Source of the DNA: Archaeoglobi archaeon
GTDB taxonomy: Archaea; Halobacteriota; Archaeoglobi; Archaeoglobales; Archaeoglobaceae
Assembly (NCBI GenBank): GCA_004347865.1
Contig: QNUZ01000030.1
Coordinates: 1-13,791 of the forward strand
Direction of reading: 5' to 3'
DNA length: 13,791 nucleotides
Numbering within the stretch: the first letter of the stretch is position 1; each line of letters begins with the position of its first letter. A program made the translations under genes and the position numbers. Below the pieces are notes generated by a model. The model did no database searches and was not told the DNA's origin. It saw nothing but the letters and a program-made list of their open reading frames with translations. Positions 7,085-13,521 of this stretch are shown here, piece by piece.

Positions 7085-7252
7085 CCTCTTTCACCTCGGA
7101 TATTTAATAGATATACTATTGAGTATATAAATTTTTTTGCATTTAGCTATTTATCTAAAACGATCGTTTTTAGGTTTCTGGGGGATATATGCCCATATTA
7201 TTAAAAACTGTCATCATAAGATTTTTAAACTTTCTAATCCTAGCTACATAGA
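7085..7252. promoter_or_regulatory. Divergent promoter region with two inverted repeats
   Basis: On the minus strand a TATA box (ATTTATATACTC, 7121-7132) serves the regulator/hydrolase operon, and GAGGTGA (7090-7096) is its ribosome-binding site. AATAG-ATATA-CTATT (7106-7120) is a 5-5-5 inverted repeat between them. AAAACGATCGTTTT (7157-7170) is a perfect 14-bp palindrome in the middle. On the plus strand ATTTTTAAACTTT (7220-7232) is a TATA box about 25-30 nt before ATG 7253; no Shine-Dalgarno precedes that ATG, so the NYN gene is probably leaderless. Confidence 0.55.
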
Positions 7253-7756
7253 ATGAAAAGCTCAAGAATTCAGAGAATAAAGGAGTATCTTTCTAAGAGA
7301 AAATCGGCCTCGACCAAAAAGATAGGCGTTCTGGTCGACGGCCCGAACATGCTCAGAAAGGAATTTAATACCAACCTTAAAGAAATAAGGGAGCTTTTGG
7401 CTGAATACGGTGACATAAAGATTGCCAAGGTCTTTCTCAACCAGTACGCTACAGACAAACTCGTAGAGGCGATAGAAAATCAGGGTTTCGAGCCGGTTGT
7501 GACTTCAGGCGACGTTGATGTCAGAATGGCCGTTGAGGCCATGGAGCTCATTTACAACGAAGCCATTGACGTGATAGCCCTTGTAACCCGGGATGCGGAT
7601 TTCAAGGCCGTGCTCATGAAGGCAATGGAGATGGGAAAGGAGACCATAATTGTTGGAGCAGAACCGGGTTTTTCCACAGCCCTTAAGAATTCTGCAGACA
7701 TAGCCATCATCCTGAACGAAGAGGAAGGGGAAGAGAAGGACATACTCGAAGTATGA
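7253..7756 (+). CDS. NYN-domain (LabA/DUF88-type, PIN-like) protein
   Basis: 167 residues. A basic N-terminus (1-23) is followed by the NYN domain: KIGVLVDGPNMLRK with D29 and N32, SGDVDVRMAVEAM with D87 and D89, and VTRDADFKAV with D114 and D116. These acidic positions form the metal-binding pocket of PIN-like nucleases, so RNase activity is likely from the family, though the substrate is unknown. The C-terminal half ends in an acidic tail (NEEEGEEKDILEV). The last bases overlap the ATG of the ATP-grasp gene (ATGA at 7753-7756), so the two genes are co-translated; a shared role is not obvious from sequence. Confidence 0.85.
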   Translation: MKSSRIQRIKEYLSKRKSASTKKIGVLVDGPNMLRKEFNTNLKEIRELLAEYGDIKIAKVFLNQYATDKLVEAIENQGFEPVVTSGDVDVRMAVEAMELIYNEAIDVIALVTRDADFKAVLMKAMEMGKETIIVGAEPGFSTALKNSADIAIILNEEEGEEKDILEV

Positions 7757-8664
7757 AACTTTTTCTTTTCGAATTCGCCACATGCGGCGGGGAGGTAGAG
7801 GACTCCGTTGCAGTTGAAGGTCTTTCGATGTTTAAAACTCTTTACAGCGGTTTCAGAAAGCATTGCGAGGTTTACAGTTTTGTGAGAGATGAGTTCGGGT
7901 ATTTGGGGCTTCCAGTGGGAAGAATGGAGGAAATAGACAGTTGGCTGGAGAAATGCGATAGCTTCCTAATCGTCGCACCCGAAGACGGCTTTCTCCTGCT
8001 GAATCTCACGAGAAGGGCGGAAAAATACGCTGAAAACCTGGGATCCTCAAGCAGGGCTATCGAGATCACTTCCGACAAGTGGAGACTCTACAAGAAGCTC
8101 AAAGGAAAGGTTGCGGTTCCGAAAACCTCGAAAAAGCCCATTAGTGAGAAATTCATCGTAAAGCCCAGGGTTTCCTGCGCAGGGGAGGGAATAGGATTTT
8201 CTGAAGAGGTTAAAGATGGTTTTATCGCCCAGGAATTCATCCCGGGAATTCCCCTTAGCGTTAGCCTGATCGTCGGAGATGAAATCGACGTTGCAAGCGT
8301 GAACGAGCAGATTCTGGAAAATTTCAGGTACAAGGGCGCCGTGGTTCCTGCGAGGATCGACCATCGAACGGCACTTGAGGTCTGCAACGAAGCAATTGGA
8401 GCGGCAGAGGTCATCAGCGGTCTGCACGGCTATGTGGGCGTGGACTTGGTTTATTCTGATCAGCCGTACGTCATAGAGATAAACGCCAGGATTACGACAC
8501 CGGCGATAGCATTCGAAAGGGCCTACGGGGTGAACGTTGCGGACATGATTCTGGATGAATTCGAGTTTTCGGGTGAATTCAGAAGGCAGAAGATCGAAAA
8601 GGGAAATTTTGAGGATTTCTTTGCAAAGGTTGGCAGCGTTGCGCTCAGGATCTGCGACTTCTGA
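7753..8664 (+). CDS. ATP-grasp ligase, probable tyramine-glutamate ligase (MfnD-like)
   Basis: 303 residues. The N-terminal domain begins MKLFLFEFATCGG. The ATP-grasp core follows: FIVKPRVSCAGEG with nucleotide-binding K137, the hinge QEFIPG (160-165), DLVYSDQPYVIEINAR with the Mg ligands E242 and N244, and a final helix. This is the short ATP-grasp_3 form. In archaea with methanofuran the best-known member of this size and start is MfnD, which joins glutamate to tyramine using ATP, and Archaeoglobales make methanofuran. That match is from memory, so other amide ligases cannot be excluded. Start ATG overlaps the upstream stop. The last 20 bp overlap the convergent herA gene. Confidence 0.7.
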   Translation: MKLFLFEFATCGGEVEDSVAVEGLSMFKTLYSGFRKHCEVYSFVRDEFGYLGLPVGRMEEIDSWLEKCDSFLIVAPEDGFLLLNLTRRAEKYAENLGSSSRAIEITSDKWRLYKKLKGKVAVPKTSKKPISEKFIVKPRVSCAGEGIGFSEEVKDGFIAQEFIPGIPLSVSLIVGDEIDVASVNEQILENFRYKGAVVPARIDHRTALEVCNEAIGAAEVISGLHGYVGVDLVYSDQPYVIEINARITTPAIAFERAYGVNVADMILDEFEFSGEFRRQKIEKGNFEDFFAKVGSVALRICDF

Positions 8665-10141
8665 AAAACCTCTGCAAAAATCCCTTTTTCTCCTCTTTTT
8701 CCTCCTTTCTTTCCTCTTCCCTTTCCTCCTGCGGCTCCTCTTCCTTTGTGATGCTGGTCGCCTCGCTGTGCATACTCTTCCTTACCCTTATGCGGACCAC
8801 AACGGGAACTTCGAGTTCAGGGCTGACCACAACGGCCGTGCCCGTCGGAAGCCTCTTGATTTCCTCAACTATTTCTGCAGTTATCCCCTCGATCCCCTTC
8901 TTTATAGCGTTTATATCGTTCGGATTTGTTACCTTCAGGATTATCTGCGTGTTGCACTGGCTTATGACGTTCTTGTCTATTCTTGCGGGTCTCTGGGTTA
9001 TAACCATCAAGCCTAGGCCAAACTTTCTGCCCTCGCTGGCAACGGTTCTCAGGATGTTTGTTGCCACGGCCTTCTCCCTCTCAGGGGCGAAGTTATGGGC
9101 TTCTTCAACCACGATCATTCCCGGCTCAACCTCCCCCCTCTTTCTGAGCTCAAAGAGCTCTGAAATAACCCTTGAGACGATAAGGTTCTGATATGCAGGT
9201 TCGATACCGCGCAGGTCTATCAGGCTGGCCTTTCCCCTGACAAGCAGCGTTCTTGGATCGGTTGGCTTTTGCTTGAACAGTCCGGAATTCTCTATTTTCG
9301 ATAGAGCACCGATAAGAGTCCATTTTCCGCTGTGCTTTATTTTCTCGACCTCCTCGATGATGTCCGCTATCGTGTAATTCCTCAGATTTCTCAGAGCCTG
9401 ATATAGCAGCGCCTGAGCGGTGGGACTTCTCAAACCGCTTAGCTCGATCAGTTCCTCGGCCGTTAAGTTTATCCCGTCCAGAGAAAGTTCTCTGTCGGCT
9501 GAATCGATAAATGGCGAAGTTGGAGGGGCATAGACGACAATTTTCTCAGCGTAGCCCCTGGGCTCCACGCCGAACTCGTTATCTCTGATCTTTCCTGGCC
9601 TTTTCATCGAGACGTATTCCCCGTGAGGGTCTATTATCAGGAGTGGAACGTTTCTATCAAGTAGCTCCTCGATTATGACTCCGGCTGTGTAGCTTTTGCC
9701 GCTTCCCGTTCTTGCAAGGATGCAGACGTGCTTTTGAACCAGGGTGTTCGGATTCAGCTTAACCTTCACGCCGGTGTCTCCAAGAAGGCCTATGTAAATC
9801 CCGTCCTCAGCAAAACCGAGGGTCTCGGCGATCAGGCTGTCTTCGGCCGTGTAGACGCTGTCGCCTGGAATGAACGGGCTCGAGGGCATTTTTAGCTTTC
9901 CCTCCTCCCTCTTCCCCAGAACTCTGGCCTTTGCGATCAGAACTTCCTTTGATTTGTACTGCTCCGATAGCTTCGGACTGTCAACCGCAAGGATCTCTGC
10001 AACCTGTGCAAGAACCCAGCCGTCCTTTTCGTTCCAGACCTTGATGTAGTCCCCTCTCTTCACCGCCTTTGAGTTCGTGACGACGAAATCGAATTCGAAC
10101 GAACTGGCGGATCCGTGTATCTTTCCCACTGCGCTTCTCAT
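8645..10141 (-). CDS. herA: HerA-type DNA translocase/helicase
   Basis: 498 residues, a usual length. An N-terminal HAS-barrel (1 to about 100) precedes the FtsK/HerA RecA-like core. Walker A is ARTGSGKSYT at 143-152, IDPHGEY follows at 170-176, Walker B is GMIVVEEAHNF at 341-351, and sensor-type TQRPARIDK is at 382-390. HerA forms a hexameric ring and works with NurA nuclease and Mre11-Rad50 in DNA end resection. None of those partners is adjacent here, so this may be a solitary paralogue. The last ~35 residues are a Glu/Lys/Arg-rich tail ending in an amphipathic GFLQRFFRSRR segment, encoded by a long pyrimidine-rich run on the plus strand (about 8685-8750). The 3' end overlaps the ATP-grasp gene by 20 bp. 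Confidence 0.9.
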   Translation of the reverse strand: MRSAVGKIHGSASSFEFDFVVTNSKAVKRGDYIKVWNEKDGWVLAQVAEILAVDSPKLSEQYKSKEVLIAKARVLGKREEGKLKMPSSPFIPGDSVYTAEDSLIAETLGFAEDGIYIGLLGDTGVKVKLNPNTLVQKHVCILARTGSGKSYTAGVIIEELLDRNVPLLIIDPHGEYVSMKRPGKIRDNEFGVEPRGYAEKIVVYAPPTSPFIDSADRELSLDGINLTAEELIELSGLRSPTAQALLYQALRNLRNYTIADIIEEVEKIKHSGKWTLIGALSKIENSGLFKQKPTDPRTLLVRGKASLIDLRGIEPAYQNLIVSRVISELFELRKRGEVEPGMIVVEEAHNFAPEREKAVATNILRTVASEGRKFGLGLMVITQRPARIDKNVISQCNTQIILKVTNPNDINAIKKGIEGITAEIVEEIKRLPTGTAVVVSPELEVPVVVRIRVRKSMHSEATSITKEEEPQEEREEERKEEKEEKKGFLQRFFRSRRS

Positions 10142-10205
10142 TGAGATCCCTTTTTCAAAAGATTATTTTTATTTTTCGATTGTCAAATTACATGAAAACC
10201 GACAA

Positions 10206-10564
10206 GAAAGCCTACAGTTTTAACCGTGGGATTGTCGATATGCTTATGTATAATGGACCTTGAAAAATACATTGAAGCCCAGAAAGGTGTCTGAAGTGAG
10301 GAGAACGAACATGTTCATAATTGAGGGCTGCCCTGCCTTATGGGAGCTTGCGGACAGCTGCGCCAGGCTGTACAATGAGATGAACTCTGAAAGGAGGCTT
10401 CCAGAGCATAGGCTACCTCCATGGAGGTGGCGTTAACGGGGGACGCAGCCCTCGCTTCTGAGGTTGAACGGGTGACTTGGGAGCCTAAAAGGGCTGTGAA
10501 CAGCAGACCGATGAGAGCCTTAGAAGCAAGAATCTCCCAGGCTTTAGCCTTGGAGAGTGTCAAG
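10206..10564 (+). mobile_element. Internally deleted IS200/IS605-type (tnpB) element remnant
   Basis: The left part has an imperfect hairpin, CCTACAG-TTTTAA-CCGTGGG (10211-10230). From GTG 10296 the frame reads VRRTNMFIIEGCPALWELAD and then SCARLYNEMNSERR, very like the N-terminus of archaeal TnpB/OrfB. It breaks at about 10390 and stops at 10434. A second frame from about 10421 gives a TnpB C-terminal-like tail ending MRALEARISQ. A hairpin typical of the right end closes the element: TCTCC-C-AGGC, loop TTTA, GCCT-T-GGAGA (10533-10556), then GTGTCAA. The catalytic core (RuvC and zinc finger) is missing. With both ends kept and the middle lost, it resembles the non-autonomous, palindrome-flanked derivatives of tnpB elements described in archaea. 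Exact ends are estimates. Confidence 0.65.
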
Positions 10565-10566
10565 TT

Positions 10567-10583
10567 CGAAAAAATTTTAAGCC
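10567..10583 (+). promoter_or_regulatory. TATA box of tRNA-Gly
   Basis: CGAAAAAATTTTAAGCC is centred about 28 nt upstream of the tRNA and lies just after the right end of the tnpB remnant, so the insertion left the tRNA promoter intact. Confidence 0.5.
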
Positions 10584-10604
10584 TGAGCCTTCACGATACT
10601 TTGA

Positions 10605-10675
10605 GCGCGGATAGTCTAGTGGTAGGACAACGGCTTTCCGAGCCGTTAGCCCGGGTTCAAATCCCGGTCCGCGCA
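10605..10675 (+). tRNA. tRNA-Gly (anticodon TCC)
   Basis: Acceptor GCGCGGA (10605-10611) pairs with TCCGCGC (10668-10674), with discriminator A at 10675. The anticodon arm is ACGGC-TTTCCGA-GCCGT, giving anticodon TCC, which reads GGA/GGG. The T arm is CCGGG-TTCAAAT-CCCGG. CCA is not encoded. A T5 run at 10688-10692 is a likely terminator. Confidence 0.95.
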
Positions 10676-10829
10676 GACCTTCCGCGCTTTTTGCTGAGAT
10701 TACAAAAGCAAAAGGCTGAATTCCTTGAGATACGGCGTTAACAGGGCTTTCTATGAACCTTGAGGCGTTTTCCGTGCTTTTCTTCAGCCATTCGTAGTGC
10801 TGGGATCTAAGGTTATGTGGAGCCTTTTC
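10676..10829 (-). pseudogene. Possible remnant of a short regulator/antitoxin-like gene abutting tRNA-Gly
   Basis: On the minus strand one frame stays open from just after TAG (10830-10832) into the tRNA. It reads NLRSQHYEWLKKSTENASRF and then IESPVNAVSQGIQPFAFVIS. It has plausible protein composition, including a helical segment of the kind seen in ribbon-helix-helix or antitoxin-like proteins (HYEWLKK...RFIE). There is no start codon before the stop and no normal end, since the frame runs into the tRNA 3' half. I treat it as a decayed fragment. The family is a guess, and the frame could be chance. Confidence 0.3.
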
Positions 10830-10869
10830 CTAGTTAGCTGGCTCCGGTCGGCTTCCTTTTTCTTCTGTC

Positions 10870-11040
10870 CAGATCCATGCGTTTTTATGGGCAAGAGATG
10901 AACTTATCAGAGCCCTTAAGGCCGGAGCTAATTACATAAGGTGAGGAGTTGATTACAAGATCCTCCTTCTCTTCCTCTTCTACAAGGCATTAAGCGACAA
11001 ATGGCCCAAGGCTGATTCCAATGGAATTAAAACGGAAATA
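10870..11040 (+). pseudogene. Probable fragment of type I restriction methyltransferase (hsdM) N-terminal domain
   Basis: The frame reads FLWARDELIRALKAGANYIR, a TGA at 10942-10944, then DYKILLLFLFYKALSDKW. The second part matches my memory of the conserved HsdM N-terminal helix (DYK..ILPLLFYKRLSD). The internal TGA and absence of the catalytic domain (no DPPF/NPPY) mean it is non-functional. A likely hsdR fragment lies beyond the DUF3800 gene on the same strand. The sequence passes directly into the promoter of the DUF3800 gene. Between 10693 and 10870 nothing else is convincing. Confidence 0.45.
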
Positions 11041-11049
11041 TTTATAAAA
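11036..11049 (+). promoter_or_regulatory. TATA box of the DUF3800 gene
   Basis: GAAATATTTATAAA lies about 25-35 nt before ATG 11072. No Shine-Dalgarno is seen, so a leaderless or very short leader transcript is likely. Confidence 0.5.
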
Positions 11050-11071
11050 AGAGAAGTAAATTTAGATCTCA

Positions 11072-11692
11072 ATGCTTTACGTTTATATTGACGAAAGCGG
11101 AGACCTTGGATTCACTGAAAAGTCCAGCAGGTATTACGTGATCGCCACAGCAGAAGTTCCAAATCCGCTTATTGCGGAAAGGATAATAAAAAAAGTAAGA
11201 AAGAGGCTTGGAAAGAAAGAAAAGAGCATTCCAGAATTCAAGTTCTCAAGATCAGACGAAAAAATCAGGAATTTGGTCCTGAAAGAAGCTGTCGAAGCTG
11301 AGATGAACCTTTCAACGATAGTTTTGGAGAAGGGAATGGTTTACCAGCGCCTCAGGGGCAAAAAAGACATCCTGCACAACTATCTAACTGGATTTTTAGC
11401 CGAATCCCTGAGCTACTACGAAGATGAGAGAGATTTCAGGATTATAGTAGACAAATTCATAATGCGAAAGGAGAAAAGGGATGAGTTCAACGTCTATCTG
11501 CACAAGCGATTGCAAAATTTTTGCAAAGCGAAAAACTTCGAAGTAATTCATGAAAGCTCGGAGCAACATGCAGGGCTTCAGATAGCTGACTTTGTTGCTG
11601 GGGCAGTATTTCAAAAGTATGAAAGGCAAAAAGAAGGCTATTACAGCATTATAAGGCCGAAGATGAGGCTTGAATTGAGGAAATGGTTTTAA
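11072..11692 (+). CDS. DUF3800 family protein
   Basis: 206 residues. The N-terminus MLYVYIDESGDLGF carries the hallmark DESGD (D7, E8, D11). Another acidic site is IIVDKF (D127), and the C-terminal motif is EQHAGLQIADFVAGAV with Q170 and D173. The pattern of acidic residues suits the RNase H-like fold proposed for DUF3800, so a nuclease is possible, but none of this establishes activity. DUF3800 genes are often found with restriction-modification and other defence loci, and here apparent hsdM and hsdR fragments flank it. Unlike them it is full length and has its own promoter. It is more AT-rich and lysine-rich than the operon at the left of the window, which suits acquired DNA. Confidence 0.85.
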   Translation: MLYVYIDESGDLGFTEKSSRYYVIATAEVPNPLIAERIIKKVRKRLGKKEKSIPEFKFSRSDEKIRNLVLKEAVEAEMNLSTIVLEKGMVYQRLRGKKDILHNYLTGFLAESLSYYEDERDFRIIVDKFIMRKEKRDEFNVYLHKRLQNFCKAKNFEVIHESSEQHAGLQIADFVAGAVFQKYERQKEGYYSIIRPKMRLELRKWF

Positions 11693-11696
11693 GGGG

Positions 11697-11785
11697 CCCC
11701 GGCCTACTCATCCTTAACCCCTTACGGGGTTATCATCCTTTCAGCCGGAGGGGGCTCTAAGCCCGACCTTACCCCCTTATACGTA
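11697..11785. other. GC-rich structured intergenic patch
   Basis: It begins right after the DUF3800 stop. A perfect hairpin TAACCCC-TTAC-GGGGTTA lies at 11715-11732, flanked by direct repeats TCATCCTT (11708-11715 and 11733-11740) and enclosed by a stem CCCCGGC/GCCGG-A-GG (11697-11703 with 11744-11751, one bulged A). A second hairpin, GGGCT-CTA-AGCCC, lies at 11752-11764. The sequence on both sides is AT-rich. It could be a terminator structure, the end of a lost mobile element or a small RNA; no poly-T run directly follows it. Confidence 0.4.
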
Positions 11786-11877
11786 TATAAGACTTCAATA
11801 TGTTTAAAGTTTTCGTTTCTCGAGCTAATAATAAAGAATCACGAAACACTTTTATCTCAAAAATCTGAAATTAGCTA

Positions 11878-12232
11878 ATGCTTCAGCCTGAAATCTCACT
11901 TCACAACGAAATCAAAAGAAAGCTTGAAGAAATTGGCTGGAAAAACGGTCATGAAATTCTGAATTTCCTCGAAAACGATGTTGTTTCGAATTTTTACTTT
12001 GAAAGATATTTTAAGAAAAAGATCCTAGAATTAAACGAATTTCTGAAGGAGCTTGACGAGGATGAAAGATGAGATGCGCTGGAGCAGATAAGAAAAGAGC
12101 TTGAAAGCGCCGATGAGGAGAGAATCCTGCGTTTTCTGAGGCACAGAATATGGATCAGCATGGGAAGAGAAGCGAAATATTCGATTTGCTAAAGCCCGAA
12201 AGGGTTCTGGAGTTCATAAGACTCTCCCCGCT
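11878..12232 (+). pseudogene. Probable 5' fragment of type I restriction endonuclease (hsdR)
   Basis: ATG 11878 opens 64 codons (MLQPEISLHNEIKRKLEEIG...) to TGA 12070. The same frame then continues sensibly (DALEQIRKELESADEERILR) to TAA at about 12196, while the +1 frame carries FDLLKPERVLEFIRLS, so there is one nonsense codon and one frameshift near 12165. The layout 'helix - GW - E.D(V) - ...LNEFLKEL... - ERILRFLRH' recalls the N-terminal part of HsdR, where LNP...lpe.aleea.r.l precedes a 'flr..L..GI' segment. Nuclease and helicase motifs are absent because the gene ends against aroA. A weak TATA-like run (11846-11852) precedes it. The assignment is moderate. Confidence 0.45.
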
Positions 12233-13480
12233 CTATGCAATTTCTACTCTTGCACCGAGCTTTTTCAGGTCATCGAAGAAATTGGGGTAGGAAACGGAAA
12301 CCGCTTCGGCATTTTTGCATCTGACCTCGCCAAGCAATCCCAGCAGGGAAAAGGCGAGAGCCATCCTGTGGTCTCCGAAGGAGTCCACCGTCCCTCTGAA
12401 TTCCCCTCTGCGTCCCCTTATCTTCATGCCGTCCCTTCTCTCCTCAGCCTCAACTCCAAGAGCTCTCAGATTTCTGCATATTCCCGAAATTCTGTCTATT
12501 TCCTTTATCCGAAGGTGTTCTGCATTGTATATCTCGCTCACACCCTCTGCCGTGGCACATAGAATAGCGATCGTTGGAACAAGATCAGGTGTGTCTCCGG
12601 CGTCGAAACTTATTGCCGAGAGTTCAGATTTCCTTGCAATCAGGATTCCCTTTTCCTTTTCCCAGCTCACATCGGCACCCATTTCCCTGCAGACCTCAAC
12701 GATCTTCTTGTCCCCCTGTCTGGAATCGAAGGCATTCAAAATCCTCACTTCCCCTGCGAGTATTCCTGCCGCTATCAGGTAGCTTGCAGAAGAGAAGTCC
12801 GAGGGGATCGAGAAATCCCTCATCCTGAATTCCTGCTCTCCTTGGATCTCAAAGCAGTCTCCATTCCTTTCAATCTTTATGCCCGACTTTTCAAGAACGT
12901 CCAAGGTTACGTCGATGTAGGGCCTCGACTTTGTGGAAATGATCCTTACTCTGCTGTTTCCCATTGCAATCGGGAGTGAGTATAGGAGGGAAGAGATAAA
13001 CTGGGAGCTTTCGGCTCTTATTGCCACCTCCCCACCCTTCACAGGCCCTTTTATCCTGAATGGCGCTCTGAACTGTTCTTCTCCCTTTGCTTCAGCCCCA
13101 AGCCCTTTCAGTGCAAGAACCAGCTCCCTGTTCGGTCTCGTTCTCAGCGATGAATCCCCGTCGAGTGTGCTCCATTCGCCACAGAGTGAAAGCAGTCCTG
13201 TGAAGATTCTCAGCGTAGTTCCAGAGTTCTCGAAGTTGAAGTAGCCCCCTCCTATTCCCTCGGTTCCCTGGAATTCGAAGGTATTGCCTTTTCTTTTAAA
13301 CTCCGCTCCGATGCCATTGCAGGCCTTAAGAGTTGCCAGAGTATCTCCGGATATTAGGGGATTGAAAATCGTGCTTTTTTTCGACAGAGAAGCTGAGATA
13401 AAGGCTCTATGGGTGTAGCTCTTCGATGGAGGGGGAATCGCATCTCCCTGGACCTCGCCCTTGCGCACGATGGCATCCAT
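12233..13480 (-). CDS. aroA: 3-phosphoshikimate 1-carboxyvinyltransferase (EPSP synthase)
   Basis: About 415 residues. It transfers enolpyruvate from PEP to shikimate 3-phosphate, step six of the shikimate pathway to aromatic amino acids. Motifs: PPSKSYTHRAF near the N-terminus (substrate-binding Lys-Ser and Arg), FENSGTTLRIF, DGDSSLRTRP, ESSQFISSLLYS, IPSDFSSASY, GDTPDLVP with the catalytic Asp, RIKEIDRI and FGDHRMA. The set is complete and the enzyme should be active. Two in-frame ATGs exist, at 13486 and 13480. The second is chosen because a TATA-like AAACTTTTG then sits at about -25 to -33, fitting a leaderless message; the first adds only two residues. It stops with TAG at 12233-12235. 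A CRISPR array begins 35 bp upstream of the first ATG. Confidence 0.95.
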   Translation of the reverse strand: MDAIVRKGEVQGDAIPPPSKSYTHRAFISASLSKKSTIFNPLISGDTLATLKACNGIGAEFKRKGNTFEFQGTEGIGGGYFNFENSGTTLRIFTGLLSLCGEWSTLDGDSSLRTRPNRELVLALKGLGAEAKGEEQFRAPFRIKGPVKGGEVAIRAESSQFISSLLYSLPIAMGNSRVRIISTKSRPYIDVTLDVLEKSGIKIERNGDCFEIQGEQEFRMRDFSIPSDFSSASYLIAAGILAGEVRILNAFDSRQGDKKIVEVCREMGADVSWEKEKGILIARKSELSAISFDAGDTPDLVPTIAILCATAEGVSEIYNAEHLRIKEIDRISGICRNLRALGVEAEERRDGMKIRGRRGEFRGTVDSFGDHRMALAFSLLGLLGEVRCKNAEAVSVSYPNFFDDLKKLGARVEIA

Positions 13481-13521
13481 GAGCATATTAGTTTTTCAGG
13501 TTTCAAAAGTTTTTCTTGCTC

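Noticed and set aside
8685..8750. Pyrimidine-rich tract as a triplex or regulatory element
   Set aside because: It is fully explained as the Glu/Lys-rich coding end of herA read on the minus strand.
10421..10741. 106-codon open frame covering tRNA-Gly as a real gene
   Set aside because: It crosses the whole tRNA; only its first part looks like a TnpB C-terminal relic.
12315..12782. Long open frame (155 codons) on the plus strand within aroA
   Set aside because: It is antisense to a complete, motif-rich aroA gene, has unusual Ser/Pro-rich composition and shows no recognisable motif.
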